In this document: positions 12,644 to 21,782 of the stretch, in pieces
How positions within the stretch are numbered: position 1 is the first letter of the stretch
How the letters are laid out: the number at the start of each line of letters is the position of its first letter
Origin: Robiginitomaculum sp.
GTDB lineage: Bacteria > Pseudomonadota > Alphaproteobacteria > Caulobacterales > Maricaulaceae
Length of the DNA stretch: 64,000 nucleotides
Assembly (NCBI GenBank): GCA_021776565.1
Contig: JAJFFQ010000023.1
Span: forward strand, 30,407-94,406
Reading direction: 5' to 3'
The notes under the pieces: generated by a model
Seen by the model: the letters and a program-made list of their open reading frames with translations, nothing else
Database searches by the model: none
Told to the model about the DNA's origin: nothing
Translations under genes and position numbers: made by a program

Positions 12644-13399
12644 ATGACGACCATGCCTGACTCCAGCGCAATTGAAGCGTATTTCCCATATTTTACCGGC
12701 ATACATGGTGCCGCCAATATGGATGAACTGGTGAGCTGTTTTGATGCGCTGGTCAAAGCTGTTGGCATGGAGTTATTTTGCCTTTACGAGCTGGAATCAG
12801 TTGGTACAAATTGGCGAAAACAACTGGTAATCGGCACATTCTCTGCCACTTTTTTGGAGGCATTTTGGCGCGATCGCCGCACATTCGATTCCTCCATAAT
12901 CCGCTATACCAAGATACACGGCCAGCCTTTCACCGCAGGTGATGTTGTAAGTGATTATGAGAAGTTGACCCCAAAGGAGCGCAAATCCCTGGAAAAGGCT
13001 GCCAAATCCGGCATGACAGACGGTATTGTCTTTCCACTAAAGGGTCGTGTTGATCGCGTTGCCGGTGTTACCCTGACCGGGGATACAAAGCTGCTGGATG
13101 CAGACCTGATCTGGGTGCTTTCGTGTTTGAGCGTTGGTCTTTATCAACGTGCCTGCGCTTTGGACAATCGCCCCAAGCCAGAGTTTAACCATAATAGCAC
13201 CGGTTTTCTGACTGAACGCGAGCGTGAATGTCTGACCTGGGTGGCCATAGGCAAGACCGACAAGCAAGTTGCCGACACGTTGGGGATCACTGAACGCACC
13301 GTAAAGTTTCATATCATCAATGCAAAAACAAAACTTAACGCCAAAACGCGTCTGCAAGCCGTCATTACCGCCCTGAATAATGTAGAAATACTAATTTGA
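12644..13399 (+). CDS. LuxR-family regulator with autoinducer-binding-like domain (solo)
   Basis: A 251-residue protein with an N-terminal autoind_bind-like region and a C-terminal LuxR helix-turn-helix (about 189-248: LTERERECLTWVAIGKTDKQVADTLGITERTVKFHI, read in pieces). No luxI-type synthase is in the window. Anchoring on D82 (equivalent to TraR D70), the usual pocket residues W57, Y61 and P71 would be T69, A73 and S83, so canonical acyl-homoserine lactone binding is doubtful. ATG 12644 is used; ATG 12653 is an alternative. The regulon is unknown. Confidence 0.85.
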   Translation: MTTMPDSSAIEAYFPYFTGIHGAANMDELVSCFDALVKAVGMELFCLYELESVGTNWRKQLVIGTFSATFLEAFWRDRRTFDSSIIRYTKIHGQPFTAGDVVSDYEKLTPKERKSLEKAAKSGMTDGIVFPLKGRVDRVAGVTLTGDTKLLDADLIWVLSCLSVGLYQRACALDNRPKPEFNHNSTGFLTERERECLTWVAIGKTDKQVADTLGITERTVKFHIINAKTKLNAKTRLQAVITALNNVEILI

Positions 13400-13420
13400 A
13401 GATATAATTACTGACGCTAT

Positions 13421-13508
13421 GCTTCGAGGCCCGCAAGAGCGGGCGCCTCAGCATGAGGTAAGTGATACAATCTATTCCACCCTCATCCTGAGCCTGTCGA
13501 AGGAGAGG
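13421..13508. repeat. two short palindromic intergenic repeats
   Basis: The first (13421-13458) is built as GCTTCGAGGC...GCCTCAGCATGAGG with a CCGC/GCGG stem. The second (about 13477-13508) reads CCTCATCCTGAGC...TCGAAGGAGAGG. Both match styles of extragenic palindromes common in alphaproteobacteria, from memory. A relative of the second lies between rpsP and rimM (40910-40938). In this position they may end luxR transcription. Confidence 0.5.
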
Positions 13509-13553
13509 GAAAAAACCGGAGATAACCAACCGCTTATCCCCGCATCCATGCTC

Positions 13554-13672
13554 AAGGGTCACTTCAGGGTCACAGCCTGCCCCTCGGGCACCCTTCATGT
13601 GACCCTTGACTGACCCTTATGGTGGCTAATTTGTCCCTTAAACGATACTCAAATGACCCTTATTGTCCCTTA
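13554..13672. repeat. array of AGGGTCA / TGACCCT motifs at 10-11 base spacing
   Basis: AGGGTCA occurs at 13555-13561 and 13566-13572. Its inverse TGACCCT occurs at 13600-13606, 13611-13617 and 13654-13660, and the related TGTCCCTTA at 13632-13640 and 13664-13672. Neighbours within each pair are 10-11 bases apart, and the first and second pairs face each other, so they could also form one large hairpin. The function is unknown. Confidence 0.55.
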
Positions 13673-13680
13673 TTTACTGG

Positions 13681-13717
13681 TGCTATCGCGACGGTAAACC
13701 TCGCTATATGAGCACGC
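13681..13717 (+). repeat. GCTATCGCG interspersed repeat, copy A
   Basis: TGCTATCGCG, 11 bases, then CGCTATATGAGCACGC. Copy B at 35783-35819 has the same two blocks (one mismatch) and the same 11-base spacer length. Copy C at 22701-22728 on the other strand has a 5-base spacer. It lies just past the 3' end of guaD. Confidence 0.6.
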
Positions 13718-13767
13718 TTTATCCCCACCCGCTTAAAACCAGATATAATCGTGCAATTTGGAAAATT

Positions 13768-15072
13768 TCAGGCATCCCGGTCATGGGCCAGTTTACCGGC
13801 GACATAGGTACGGCGAACGGCGCGATCATCACCCAGGATCATCAATGCAAACAGCATCTCCTCAAACGTGCTTGCTTTGCCAAGGCGGCGCGTCATCAAG
13901 GGGGTGGCGGCCAGATCAAGCACCAGAAAGTCTGCTTCCTTGCCGACAGTGAAATTGCCGACATGCTTGTCAATATGCAACGCCCGGGCGCCGCCCAAAG
14001 TAGCCATATAAAAGGCATCATACGGCGACAGGCTTTGTGCACGCATTTGCGCGACCTTATAGCCCTCATTCATGGTGGCAAAGCTGCTCAATGATGTCCC
14101 GGCACCAACATCGCTGCCAAAACCAATGGTCATGCCCGCCTGTTGAGCGGCTGACATGTCAAACAGACCACTGCCCAAAAACAGGTTGGAGGTCGGGCAA
14201 AAGGCAATTGCGGCGTTGGCTTTTGCAAGGTCGTTTCGCTCGTCATCAGACAAGTGCACACAATGGGCAAATACCGAGCGGTCGGTGAGCAAGCCAGCGC
14301 GTTTGTAGACATCAAGATAATCGCGGGCCTCGGGAAATAACGCGCCAGCGCGGGCAATTTCCTGCTGGTTTTCACATAAATGCGTGTGCAGCAAAACATC
14401 CGGGTTTTCTTTTAGCAAACGCCCGGCAAGCTCAAGTTGTTCAGGGCTGGAGGTCAGGGCAAAACGCGGGGTCACCGCATAGCCGAGGCGGCCCTTGCCT
14501 CGCCATTTCCCGATCAGGGATTTACTGTCCTCATAACTTGATTGTGCGGTATCCATCAGTTCTGGTGGAGCGTGAGTATCCATCATCACCTTGCCAGAGA
14601 TGAGACGCATATTTCGTTTCAAAGCCTTACCAAATAATGCATCTACGGTGTGAGCATAGGTGGTTGCAAACACCAGTGCCGATGTGGTGCCATTACGCAG
14701 CAGTTCATCAAGAAAAAACGAGGCCGTGTCTTTGGCCCTGTCTTTGAAATTCATCAAGCCGATCTCGGCAGGAAACGCATAACGATCCAGCCAGTGCAAT
14801 AAATGTTCCCCATAACCGCCAATAATATCCACTTGCGGGTAATGCACATGGGCATCGACAAAACCCGGCACAATCAGGCTGTCGGGAAGGTGTTGAACAT
14901 TAAGCCCCCTGGTCATGTCGGCAAGGGCTTCGGGGGTATCAACGGCGAGAATGTGGCCATCCTCGATGACCAGTATCCCATCATCATAAACCATGATGGT
15001 ACCCGGTTCATCTGAATGGGCCGGATCACCGTTAAAGTGCAGAATTTTACTGCGCCATGCGGTGATGCTCAT
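13768..15072 (-). CDS. guaD: guanine deaminase
   Basis: Zinc amidohydrolase converting guanine to xanthine; 434 residues, normal length. The metal-binding HxH is H75/H77 in PGFVDAHVHYPQ. Further ligand contexts are LLHTHLCENQQE and the aspartate in IGFGSDVGAGTS. It is the last gene of the operon uraH-xdhA-xdhB-xdhC-puuD-allA-guaD, with its ATG overlapping the allA stop (ATGA). It feeds guanine into the xanthine dehydrogenase encoded upstream. Confidence 0.93.
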   Translation of the reverse strand: MSITAWRSKILHFNGDPAHSDEPGTIMVYDDGILVIEDGHILAVDTPEALADMTRGLNVQHLPDSLIVPGFVDAHVHYPQVDIIGGYGEHLLHWLDRYAFPAEIGLMNFKDRAKDTASFFLDELLRNGTTSALVFATTYAHTVDALFGKALKRNMRLISGKVMMDTHAPPELMDTAQSSYEDSKSLIGKWRGKGRLGYAVTPRFALTSSPEQLELAGRLLKENPDVLLHTHLCENQQEIARAGALFPEARDYLDVYKRAGLLTDRSVFAHCVHLSDDERNDLAKANAAIAFCPTSNLFLGSGLFDMSAAQQAGMTIGFGSDVGAGTSLSSFATMNEGYKVAQMRAQSLSPYDAFYMATLGGARALHIDKHVGNFTVGKEADFLVLDLAATPLMTRRLGKASTFEEMLFALMILGDDRAVRRTYVAGKLAHDRDA

Positions 15073-15572
15073 GAGACAAACTCCACCTTGATGTGGGGTT
15101 GCAAACGCACTTCGTCGCAGTTTTTACCGGGGCCATTGCGATCGATCACCAAAAAATCGCTGACCTCATGGAGCGCCAGCAAATAATGGTGCCAGACCCC
15201 GGCATGGTAATTCACCCCCTGATCCGGGCTGGCAATAAAGGCGCGTATGGCAGAAACATCAAAGTCTCCTTTGGGGGCGACAATGACCAGATATGGGTGA
15301 GTGCCCAATGGATAAAACGCCTGGCTGGATAAGCGGTGGCGCTCCATCACCTCCACTTTGATGGGGATGGGCAGCGGCGTTGAACGAAATATGCTGATCC
15401 CGGCGCGGCCATTTTCGGCGCTCAGATCAAGCCTTGCCGGGGTCTCATGACGCTGGGTATGGCCGTAATTTATGATCCGGGGTGCCCCGGCACTGGTCAC
15501 AGAAATGATATCGCCGAAGGGAGCAAAGCCTTGTGCATCAAGAGACGTAGCGATGAGCGTGTTGTGGGTCAT
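15069..15572 (-). CDS. allA: ureidoglycolate lyase
   Basis: Releases urea and glyoxylate from ureidoglycolate, the final step of the pathway encoded here. The 167-residue product (start MTHNTLIATSLDAQGFAPFGDII) has the cupin-like family blocks FRSTPLPIPIKVEVMERH, PYLVIVAP and GVNYHAGVWHHYLLAL. I chose the ATG at 15572 because it overlaps the puuD stop as ATGA, like other junctions of this operon; an ATG six codons upstream is less likely. Confidence 0.92.
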   Translation of the reverse strand: MTHNTLIATSLDAQGFAPFGDIISVTSAGAPRIINYGHTQRHETPARLDLSAENGRAGISIFRSTPLPIPIKVEVMERHRLSSQAFYPLGTHPYLVIVAPKGDFDVSAIRAFIASPDQGVNYHAGVWHHYLLALHEVSDFLVIDRNGPGKNCDEVRLQPHIKVEFVS

Positions 15573-16759
15573 TTCTGCGCGTTTACCCATTGACCAATAA
15601 GGTCACGTTCAGCTTCGGTCATTTGGGTTTCATTGCCAAGCGGCATGATTTTGGCAATCACAACCTGATCGTAAATCCGCGCTGCACTGGCCTTGATGTC
15701 GGCATCATCGATCAGGCTAAGGCCTGCAGGCGGCGCATCAAAACCGTCATAAGCCGGATTGGGCGCATGGCAGATGGTGCAATGAGTGTCCATCAGGGTT
15801 TTGATATTTGCGAACGGCACATCGCCTGTATCACCAGTTTTACGAAAGCCGTTTTGACTGGCCGAGGCAAACATCATGGTGGCGATAAAGATGATGGCCC
15901 CGATAACGAGATAAGAATAACGCTCGTCATCTTTATGGCGACGATTGAAAAAATGGCGAATGACCATACTGCTTAACCCAAAACCGGCCAGCAAAACCCA
16001 GTTATAGGGATTACCAAAAAGCAGGGGGTAATGGTTGCTAAACATAATCAGCACCACCGGCAAGGTCATGTAATTATTATGCAAACTGCGTTGTTTTGCC
16101 TGGATACCCAATGCCGGGTCGGGGGCTTGCCCGGCCAGCATGGCGGCCACCACTTTGCGCTGATTGGGGATGATGACCATAAACACATTGGCGGCCATGG
16201 CGGTGCCCACAAGCGTACCCATGTGCATCATTGCACCGCGCCCTGAAAACACCTCGTTCAACCCCCAGGCAAAACCAACAAGCACAACAAACCATATGCT
16301 GCCCAATACAGCATCGTTTTTGCGTAAACGCGAGCGGCACAGGCCATCATAAATCAGCCAGCCTGCAACCAGCACCAAAAGCCCCAGGCCACTGGCCTGA
16401 AGATTGGTCATATCCAGCTTGGCACGATCAACAAGATAAAGGTCGGCGCTAAAATAATACATCAAAACCAATAGCGCAAAGCCCGAAATCCAGGTGACAT
16501 AGGCCTCCCATTTGAACCAGTGCAGATCGTCCGGCATTTGATCCGGGGCCACCAGGTATTTTTTCTTATGGTAAAACCCGCCGCCATGAACCGCCCATAG
16601 TGCGCCGCCCACGGCCTTGTCTTTTTCGCCTTTTTCAGGACGCAAGGAATTATCCAGCCAGATAAAATAAAAGCTGGAGCCTATCCAGGCGATACCGGCG
16701 ATCACATGCAACCAGCGTATGGCCATATTGAGCCAGGGGGTGATGTCGAAATCTATCAT
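15569..16759 (-). CDS. puuD: membrane urate oxidase with cytochrome c domain (PuuD)
   Basis: Urate hydroxylase that oxidises urate to 5-hydroxyisourate and passes electrons to the respiratory chain instead of oxygen. The N-terminal about 300 residues hold multiple membrane helices (WLHVIAGIAWIGSSFYFIWLD at the start). The C-terminus is a periplasmic cytochrome c with haem motif C327-TI-C330-H331 and a probable axial Met in AKIMPLGN. It overlaps xdhC and allA by 4 bases each. It replaces a soluble uricase: no cofactor-free uricase gene is seen nearby. Confidence 0.92.
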   Translation of the reverse strand: MIDFDITPWLNMAIRWLHVIAGIAWIGSSFYFIWLDNSLRPEKGEKDKAVGGALWAVHGGGFYHKKKYLVAPDQMPDDLHWFKWEAYVTWISGFALLVLMYYFSADLYLVDRAKLDMTNLQASGLGLLVLVAGWLIYDGLCRSRLRKNDAVLGSIWFVVLVGFAWGLNEVFSGRGAMMHMGTLVGTAMAANVFMVIIPNQRKVVAAMLAGQAPDPALGIQAKQRSLHNNYMTLPVVLIMFSNHYPLLFGNPYNWVLLAGFGLSSMVIRHFFNRRHKDDERYSYLVIGAIIFIATMMFASASQNGFRKTGDTGDVPFANIKTLMDTHCTICHAPNPAYDGFDAPPAGLSLIDDADIKASAARIYDQVVIAKIMPLGNETQMTEAERDLIGQWVNAQK

Positions 16760-17562
16760 CGTTTGTCTTTCAGGCCAAGAAGTTGCGCCGCAATGGCAAT
16801 GGCAATGGCTTGGGGTGCTTTACCAGAAATCCCGTTAAGGCCAATGGGGCAGGTCAGGCGCTGCAACACGGTATCGCTTATACCTGTGCGGGCCAGACGT
16901 TGCACAAACCGCGCACGCTTGGTTTTGGAACCAATCAGCCCGGCAAAGCGAAATGCATTTCGTTCCAACACGGTACGGATGATCTCATAATCCAGGTCAT
17001 GATCGTGAGTCATTACCAAAAACACAGTGTTCTTGGGAGCGTCGTTAACGACGCTGACCGGGTGATCTGTATATTTGATGCGCACGCCGTCTCGCACAGG
17101 CTCTACAAAGCTTTGCGGGCGATTATCCACCCAGGTGATGGCAAAGGGCAGGCCGGTCAACACATGCACCAGAGCGCGACCAACATGCCCGCCACCAAAC
17201 AGATAAAGCGGTGCAGCAGGTATCGCACTCTCGATCAGTTTTTGACGTATTGCCTCAGGTTCACCGACCAGGTTTTCATACACCAGCTTTACCTGACCAC
17301 CGCAACATTGACCAAGATCAGGGCCAAGAATAACCGTTTCTTCAAGAGACTTAGCGCCGTTCCCTAACAGCGTGCGAGCGCGCTTGGTCGCCTCATACTC
17401 CAGCACCCCGCCGCCAATGGTGCCATACTGACGTGTTGCGGTTACCAGCATTTGTGTACCTGCATCGCGCGGGGTTGAGCCGCGCACAGTGCCAATGCTG
17501 ACCAGAACTGCGCCCTGCCCAGCATCCAGGGATTTCAGTGCATGTGCGTGCCAGGCGCTCAT
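16756..17562 (-). CDS. xdhC: xanthine dehydrogenase accessory protein
   Basis: XdhC binds molybdenum cofactor, helps its sulfuration and inserts it into XdhB. The 268-residue product has the N-terminal signature VRGSTPRDAGTQMLV, a central CCGG segment (LGQCCGGQVKLVYE) and a C-terminal Rossmann-like part (LYLFGGGHVGRALVHVL; LIGSKTKRARF). It overlaps both neighbours by 4 bases (ATGA), consistent with coupled expression with the enzyme subunits. Confidence 0.93.
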   Translation of the reverse strand: MSAWHAHALKSLDAGQGAVLVSIGTVRGSTPRDAGTQMLVTATRQYGTIGGGVLEYEATKRARTLLGNGAKSLEETVILGPDLGQCCGGQVKLVYENLVGEPEAIRQKLIESAIPAAPLYLFGGGHVGRALVHVLTGLPFAITWVDNRPQSFVEPVRDGVRIKYTDHPVSVVNDAPKNTVFLVMTHDHDLDYEIIRTVLERNAFRFAGLIGSKTKRARFVQRLARTGISDTVLQRLTCPIGLNGISGKAPQAIAIAIAAQLLGLKDKR

Positions 17563-19856
17563 GGCTTTGCCTCGTGTTTCAAGGCGGTGATGGCCTGTAA
17601 AATGCTCTCTGGCGTTGCCGGTGCGTGCAGATCCGGCAAGGTTTTGTAATCATCAATACTGGCCACCGCATCGGTCAGCGCACTAAACACCGAGATAGCC
17701 AACATCAAGGGCGGCTCACCCACGGCCTTGGAGCGGTGAATGGTGTCCTCAAGGTTCTCACCACGCTCAAAAAGGGCAACATTGAAAATTGCTGGTCGGT
17801 CAGCGCAGGCCGGGATTTTATAGGTTGACGGCGCGTGGGTGCGCAAAATGCCCTGCTCGTCAAACACCAGCTCTTCACTGGTCAACCAGCCCGCACCTTG
17901 CACAAAGCCGCCCTCAATCTGACCAATATCCAGGGCCGGGTTTATAGATTTTCCCACATCATGCAGAATGTCCACGCGCAAAATCTTGCTCTCGCCGGTA
18001 AGCACATCAATCTCAACTTCACTGATGGCAGCGCCATAGGCGTAATAATAGAACGGGCGGCCAGAATGAGAGGAACGATCATAATAAATATCCGGGGTGG
18101 CATAAAACCCGGTGGAGGACAGTGAAACCCGCGCCAGATAAGCCTCTTTGACCAGGGTTGCAAATGACCAGTCCCTGTCGTCTGCAATGACCCTGCCGCC
18201 GGCAAAAATAACATCTTCTGTGGCGCAACCGGCCTCTCCGCCAGCAAATTCTGCCAGACGGGCCTTGATGGTTTGCGCGGCCCTTTGCGCCGCCATGCCA
18301 TTCAGGTCTGTTCCCGATGATGCCGCCGTGGCCGAGGTGTTGGGTACCTTGTCCGTGTCCGTGGCGGTGATTTTTACCTGATCCACTGCAATTTGAAATT
18401 CTTCGGCCACAACCTGGGCGATTTTGGTGTTTAGCCCCTGCCCCATCTCTGTACCGCCATGGTTCAGATGTACACTGCCATCGGTATAGATATGAACCAG
18501 CGCGCCAGCCTGATTAAGAAACCCGGTGGTAAAGGAAATGCCAAACTTGACCGGTGTCAGGGCAATGCCGCGCCGGACATATTGATGGCTGGCATTAAAG
18601 GCGTGCACGTCATTTCGGCGCTTTGCATAATCTGCGTCATGCGCCAGTTCATCGATCAGTTCGGGGGCAATATTGTCGGTAACACGCTGTCCATAAGGGG
18701 TAAAATCACGCCCCTCACCGCCATAAAGATTAACTTTACGAACGTCCAGTGGGTCTTTGCTCAATACACAAGCAATCTCGTCCATCACCCGTTCAATGAC
18801 CATCATGCCCTGAGGGCCGCCAAAGCCGCGAAAGGCCGTGGCGGACACCGTATTGGTGCGCAAACGGCGTGAGAGAATGTGTGCCTTGTTCAAATAATAG
18901 GTATTGTCCGCATGGAACATGGCGCGGTCATTGATGGCCGCAGATAAATCCATGGAACACCCGCAACGCGCTGCCATATCAAGGCAGACACCGGCAAGAC
19001 GCCCCGTATCATCAAAGCCGCAATGATAATCAATTTCAAAATCATGGCGTTTGCCGGTCAGCACCATGTCGTCATCACGATCAAGCACCAGCCGGGCCGG
19101 ACGGCCAGTCTTGCAGGTGGCCAGTGCTGTTATGGCTGCGATCAGCGCGGCTTGCGTTTCCTTGCCGCCAAAGGCACCTCCCATGCGTCGCACCTGCACC
19201 GTTACGTTATGACTGGGCCGACCCAGCATATGGGCGATGAGGTGCTGCACTTCGCTGGGGTGCTGGGTGGAGGAATACACTGTCAGGTCATTATCTTCGC
19301 CGGGCACACATTGTGCGGCCTGGCTTTCCAGATAAAAATGATCCTGACCGCCAATGCGTAAACGGCCTGATAGCTGGTGCTGGGCATTTTCAATGGCTGC
19401 ATCTGCATCACCATTGCTCATCACTTGCGCCGGTTCCAGATCGCTTTTGGCAGCGCGGGCATCGTCCAGGGTCAGCACGGCTGGCAGGTCTTCATAGTCT
19501 ATTTTCGCCATTGCTGTCGCATAACGGGCGGCGGCAAGGCTGGTGGCGGCAACGGCGAAAATGGCCTGGCCCGCATACACCACCGTATCAGTCGCAAAAA
19601 CCGGGTCATCGCCAGAGCCTGTTGGGCTGACATCATTGATCGCAGGAATATCCTTATGAGTAAGGATGCACACAACCCCCGGCGCAGTGCGCACAGCGTC
19701 AAGATCTACAGAGATAATGCGGGCATGGGCGCGGGTGGAAAGGCCGATTTGCAGGTGCAACAGTCCCCGCAATAATGGCATATCATCAATATAAACCGCT
19801 TTGCCGGTGACATGCTTGTGAGCACTGTCATGGGGCACATCGGAAAATTTACCCAT
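17559..19856 (-). CDS. xdhB: xanthine dehydrogenase, molybdopterin subunit
   Basis: Large subunit that hydroxylates hypoxanthine and xanthine to urate at the Mo centre; 765 residues from the start used. Visible motifs are RRMGGAFGGKETQ, the substrate-site arginine in AFRGFGGPQG, GGTEMGQGLNTKI and the catalytic glutamate in AVGEPPLML. The frame is open to 19946, but ATG 19856 (MGKFSDVPHDSAHKHVTG) gives the family start and an 8-base overlap (ATGGGTAA) with the end of xdhA. Confidence 0.95.
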   Translation of the reverse strand: MGKFSDVPHDSAHKHVTGKAVYIDDMPLLRGLLHLQIGLSTRAHARIISVDLDAVRTAPGVVCILTHKDIPAINDVSPTGSGDDPVFATDTVVYAGQAIFAVAATSLAAARYATAMAKIDYEDLPAVLTLDDARAAKSDLEPAQVMSNGDADAAIENAQHQLSGRLRIGGQDHFYLESQAAQCVPGEDNDLTVYSSTQHPSEVQHLIAHMLGRPSHNVTVQVRRMGGAFGGKETQAALIAAITALATCKTGRPARLVLDRDDDMVLTGKRHDFEIDYHCGFDDTGRLAGVCLDMAARCGCSMDLSAAINDRAMFHADNTYYLNKAHILSRRLRTNTVSATAFRGFGGPQGMMVIERVMDEIACVLSKDPLDVRKVNLYGGEGRDFTPYGQRVTDNIAPELIDELAHDADYAKRRNDVHAFNASHQYVRRGIALTPVKFGISFTTGFLNQAGALVHIYTDGSVHLNHGGTEMGQGLNTKIAQVVAEEFQIAVDQVKITATDTDKVPNTSATAASSGTDLNGMAAQRAAQTIKARLAEFAGGEAGCATEDVIFAGGRVIADDRDWSFATLVKEAYLARVSLSSTGFYATPDIYYDRSSHSGRPFYYYAYGAAISEVEIDVLTGESKILRVDILHDVGKSINPALDIGQIEGGFVQGAGWLTSEELVFDEQGILRTHAPSTYKIPACADRPAIFNVALFERGENLEDTIHRSKAVGEPPLMLAISVFSALTDAVASIDDYKTLPDLHAPATPESILQAITALKHEAKP

Positions 19857-21285
19857 GGCGTACCTCTCTGGCGAGATAAGGGGCTTTGTCGTCCAGCCAA
19901 AATTTCCACAGCAGGTTTTGTGCGGCTTGCAAACGATAATGTGCACTGGCCCGCATATCGCTCATGGGGGTGAAATCATCACCCAAAGCCGTCATCGCCG
20001 TGCGTATATGGACCTCTGACCAGTCTTTATCCAACAAGGCAGTTTCGGCCTCTGTGGCACGGGCCGGTATGCCGGCCATACCGCCATAGGCAATGCGTAT
20101 GGATGTTACTTTTGTGCCGTCCAGCTGCATGGCAAAGGCTCCGCACAGCGCCGAAATATCCTGGTCAAAGCGTTTGGATATTTTGGCTACCATAAAGCGT
20201 TGGCCCGGGGCCGGGTCTGGCACAAAAACAGCTTCAACAAATTCACCGGGCGCACGATCCTGTTTGCCATAAGCAACAAAAAAATCTTCCAGGGCAATCC
20301 GGCGGGTTTTGTCGCCTATCCGCAAGATCAGCTCTGCCCCCAGCGCAATAAATGGCGGCGGCATGTCACCAATGGGTGAGCCATTGGCAATGTTACCGCC
20401 AATAGTGCCGGCATTGCGAATTTGTGTTGAGCCAATACGCCTAATCAGCTCTCCAAGAGCGGGATACATTTGAGCCAGCGCCGCATGGGCATGTGTATAG
20501 CTGGCTCCGGCCCCGATTATCAGGCCATCCCTGGTCTTTTCAACTCTGGCAAAACCTTCAACCCGACCAATATCAATCAACACCTCCAGCACTTTTCTTT
20601 GCTTGGTTACCCAAAGCCCCACATCGGTGCTGCCGGCAAGGATTACCGCTTGCGGGTATTGTCCATAAAGTGTCGCCAGTTCATCCAGGCTCTGCGGCGC
20701 AAAATAATGTTTTTCAGTTCCACTTAATGGGTCGGTCATAGTGAGGTTTAGCATCTCGCTTTTCTGCGCTGTGGCCAGTGTAATTTCCTCTGGTTTTGGA
20801 TACTCAAACATCGCCTTGGCCGCACGAATAATCGGGGCATAACCAGTGCAACGGCACAGGTTTCCGGCCAATATATCGTTTAGTGTATCATCGTCCACGG
20901 CACCGTGATTGCGATAATGGGCGTAGAGGCTCATGACAAACCCAGGGGTGCAAAACCCGCATTGCGAACCATGGTGCTCTATCAAAGCCTGTTGCACCGG
21001 ATGCAATTGACCATCTTTGGCCAGCCCTTCTACGGTAATGACGGATTTCCCGTCCAGCGTTGGCAGAAACGCAATACAGGCATTGAGCGCCTGCCAATGT
21101 GGTGTGCGATCAGGATCACCAATAACAATCGTACAAGCGCCGCAATCGCCCTCGGTGCAACCTTCCTTGGTACCGGTCAGGGCACGGTTTGTGCGCAGCC
21201 AGTTCAACAAGGTCAGGGTCGGGTCGGGGTTTTGAACCGCAACCAAAGCGCCATTGAGCGTGAAGGAAACCGTATCGCGAGCCAT
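19849..21285 (-). CDS. xdhA: xanthine dehydrogenase, iron-sulfur/FAD subunit
   Basis: Small subunit carrying two [2Fe-2S] clusters and FAD to move electrons from the Mo site to NAD+. The 478-residue product shows the plant-type cluster (CTEGDCGACTIV), the second cluster (CGFCTPGFV; CRCTGYAPI) and FAD-binding blocks (ILAGSTDVGLWVTK; TIGGNIANGSPIGD). The start ATG shares its A with the uraH stop (TAATG). Confidence 0.95.
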   Translation of the reverse strand: MARDTVSFTLNGALVAVQNPDPTLTLLNWLRTNRALTGTKEGCTEGDCGACTIVIGDPDRTPHWQALNACIAFLPTLDGKSVITVEGLAKDGQLHPVQQALIEHHGSQCGFCTPGFVMSLYAHYRNHGAVDDDTLNDILAGNLCRCTGYAPIIRAAKAMFEYPKPEEITLATAQKSEMLNLTMTDPLSGTEKHYFAPQSLDELATLYGQYPQAVILAGSTDVGLWVTKQRKVLEVLIDIGRVEGFARVEKTRDGLIIGAGASYTHAHAALAQMYPALGELIRRIGSTQIRNAGTIGGNIANGSPIGDMPPPFIALGAELILRIGDKTRRIALEDFFVAYGKQDRAPGEFVEAVFVPDPAPGQRFMVAKISKRFDQDISALCGAFAMQLDGTKVTSIRIAYGGMAGIPARATEAETALLDKDWSEVHIRTAMTALGDDFTPMSDMRASAHYRLQAAQNLLWKFWLDDKAPYLAREVRHG

Positions 21286-21629
21286 TAACTACCCCGATAG
21301 GTGGAATAGCCATATGGGGAGACCAGCAAGGGTACATGATAATGAGCGTCCGTTTCAGCCAGGCCAAATTCTATAGCCACCACGTCCATAAATGCTGGTT
21401 CGGGAAGTTGCACTCCCTTGGCGCGATAATATTCGGCAACGCCAAATTCCAGTCTGTACAACCCAGCGCGCATGTCATTGGCGGCGATCAACGGATCGTT
21501 ACAACGCCCTTCTGCATTGGTGCGGGTTTGCACCAGCACCTGCCCGCCCTCAAACAACAAGCGAATACTCATATGTGCCGCCGGGCAGCCATTCATGATG
21601 TCCAATACATGCGTTGTCAGTCCAGCCAT
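21285..21629 (-). CDS. uraH: 5-hydroxyisourate hydrolase (transthyretin-like)
   Basis: Hydrolyses 5-hydroxyisourate to OHCU. The 114-residue product starts MAGLTTHVLDIMNGCPA and ends in the diagnostic YRGS C-terminus, with the YHVPLLVSPYGYSTYRG block. The ORF is open ten codons further up, but AGGAAAAAG precedes ATG 21629 and the family begins there. It is the first gene of the leftward purine operon and divergent from puuE. Confidence 0.95.
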   Translation of the reverse strand: MAGLTTHVLDIMNGCPAAHMSIRLLFEGGQVLVQTRTNAEGRCNDPLIAANDMRAGLYRLEFGVAEYYRAKGVQLPEPAFMDVVAIEFGLAETDAHYHVPLLVSPYGYSTYRGS

Positions 21630-21782
21630 TTTCTTTTTCCTAGCCCTGTATTTTGTCATTGCCCGACTCGTTCGGGTAATCCAGTCTTTTTTCTTATCCT
21701 ACACGTCTTGCCCTCAACAATGACAAACGAAGAACGATTGCGTAGTAATAATACACCAAACTTTTGGTAGTTGAGAAATATA
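21630..21782. promoter_or_regulatory. divergent promoter region of the two purine operons
   Basis: These 153 bases between uraH and puuE must carry both promoters. An imperfect inverted repeat, ATTGCCCGA...TCGGGTAAT (about 21658-21680), forms a CCCGA/TCGGG hairpin. It could be an operator for both operons or one more intergenic palindrome. No purine riboswitch-like fold is evident and no regulator gene is adjacent. Confidence 0.4.

Larger units (their letters stand above)
13400..13767. other. repeat-rich intergenic region luxR / guaD
   Basis: No credible gene in 368 bases. From left to right it contains two intergenic hairpin repeats of known alphaproteobacterial style (13421-13458 and 13477-13508), an array of AGGGTCA/TGACCCT motifs (13554-13672) and copy A of the GCTATCGCG repeat (13681-13717). 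An ORF running from here through guaD in antisense is a shadow. Confidence 0.7.

Noticed and set aside
13551..13680. CRISPR array
   Set aside because: Units are only 7-9 bases, spacing is about 10 bases, and orientation changes; no cas genes.
13663..14094. 143-codon open frame on the plus strand across the end of guaD
   Set aside because: It runs antisense through conserved guaD sequence and starts inside the repeat array; no ribosome site or family.
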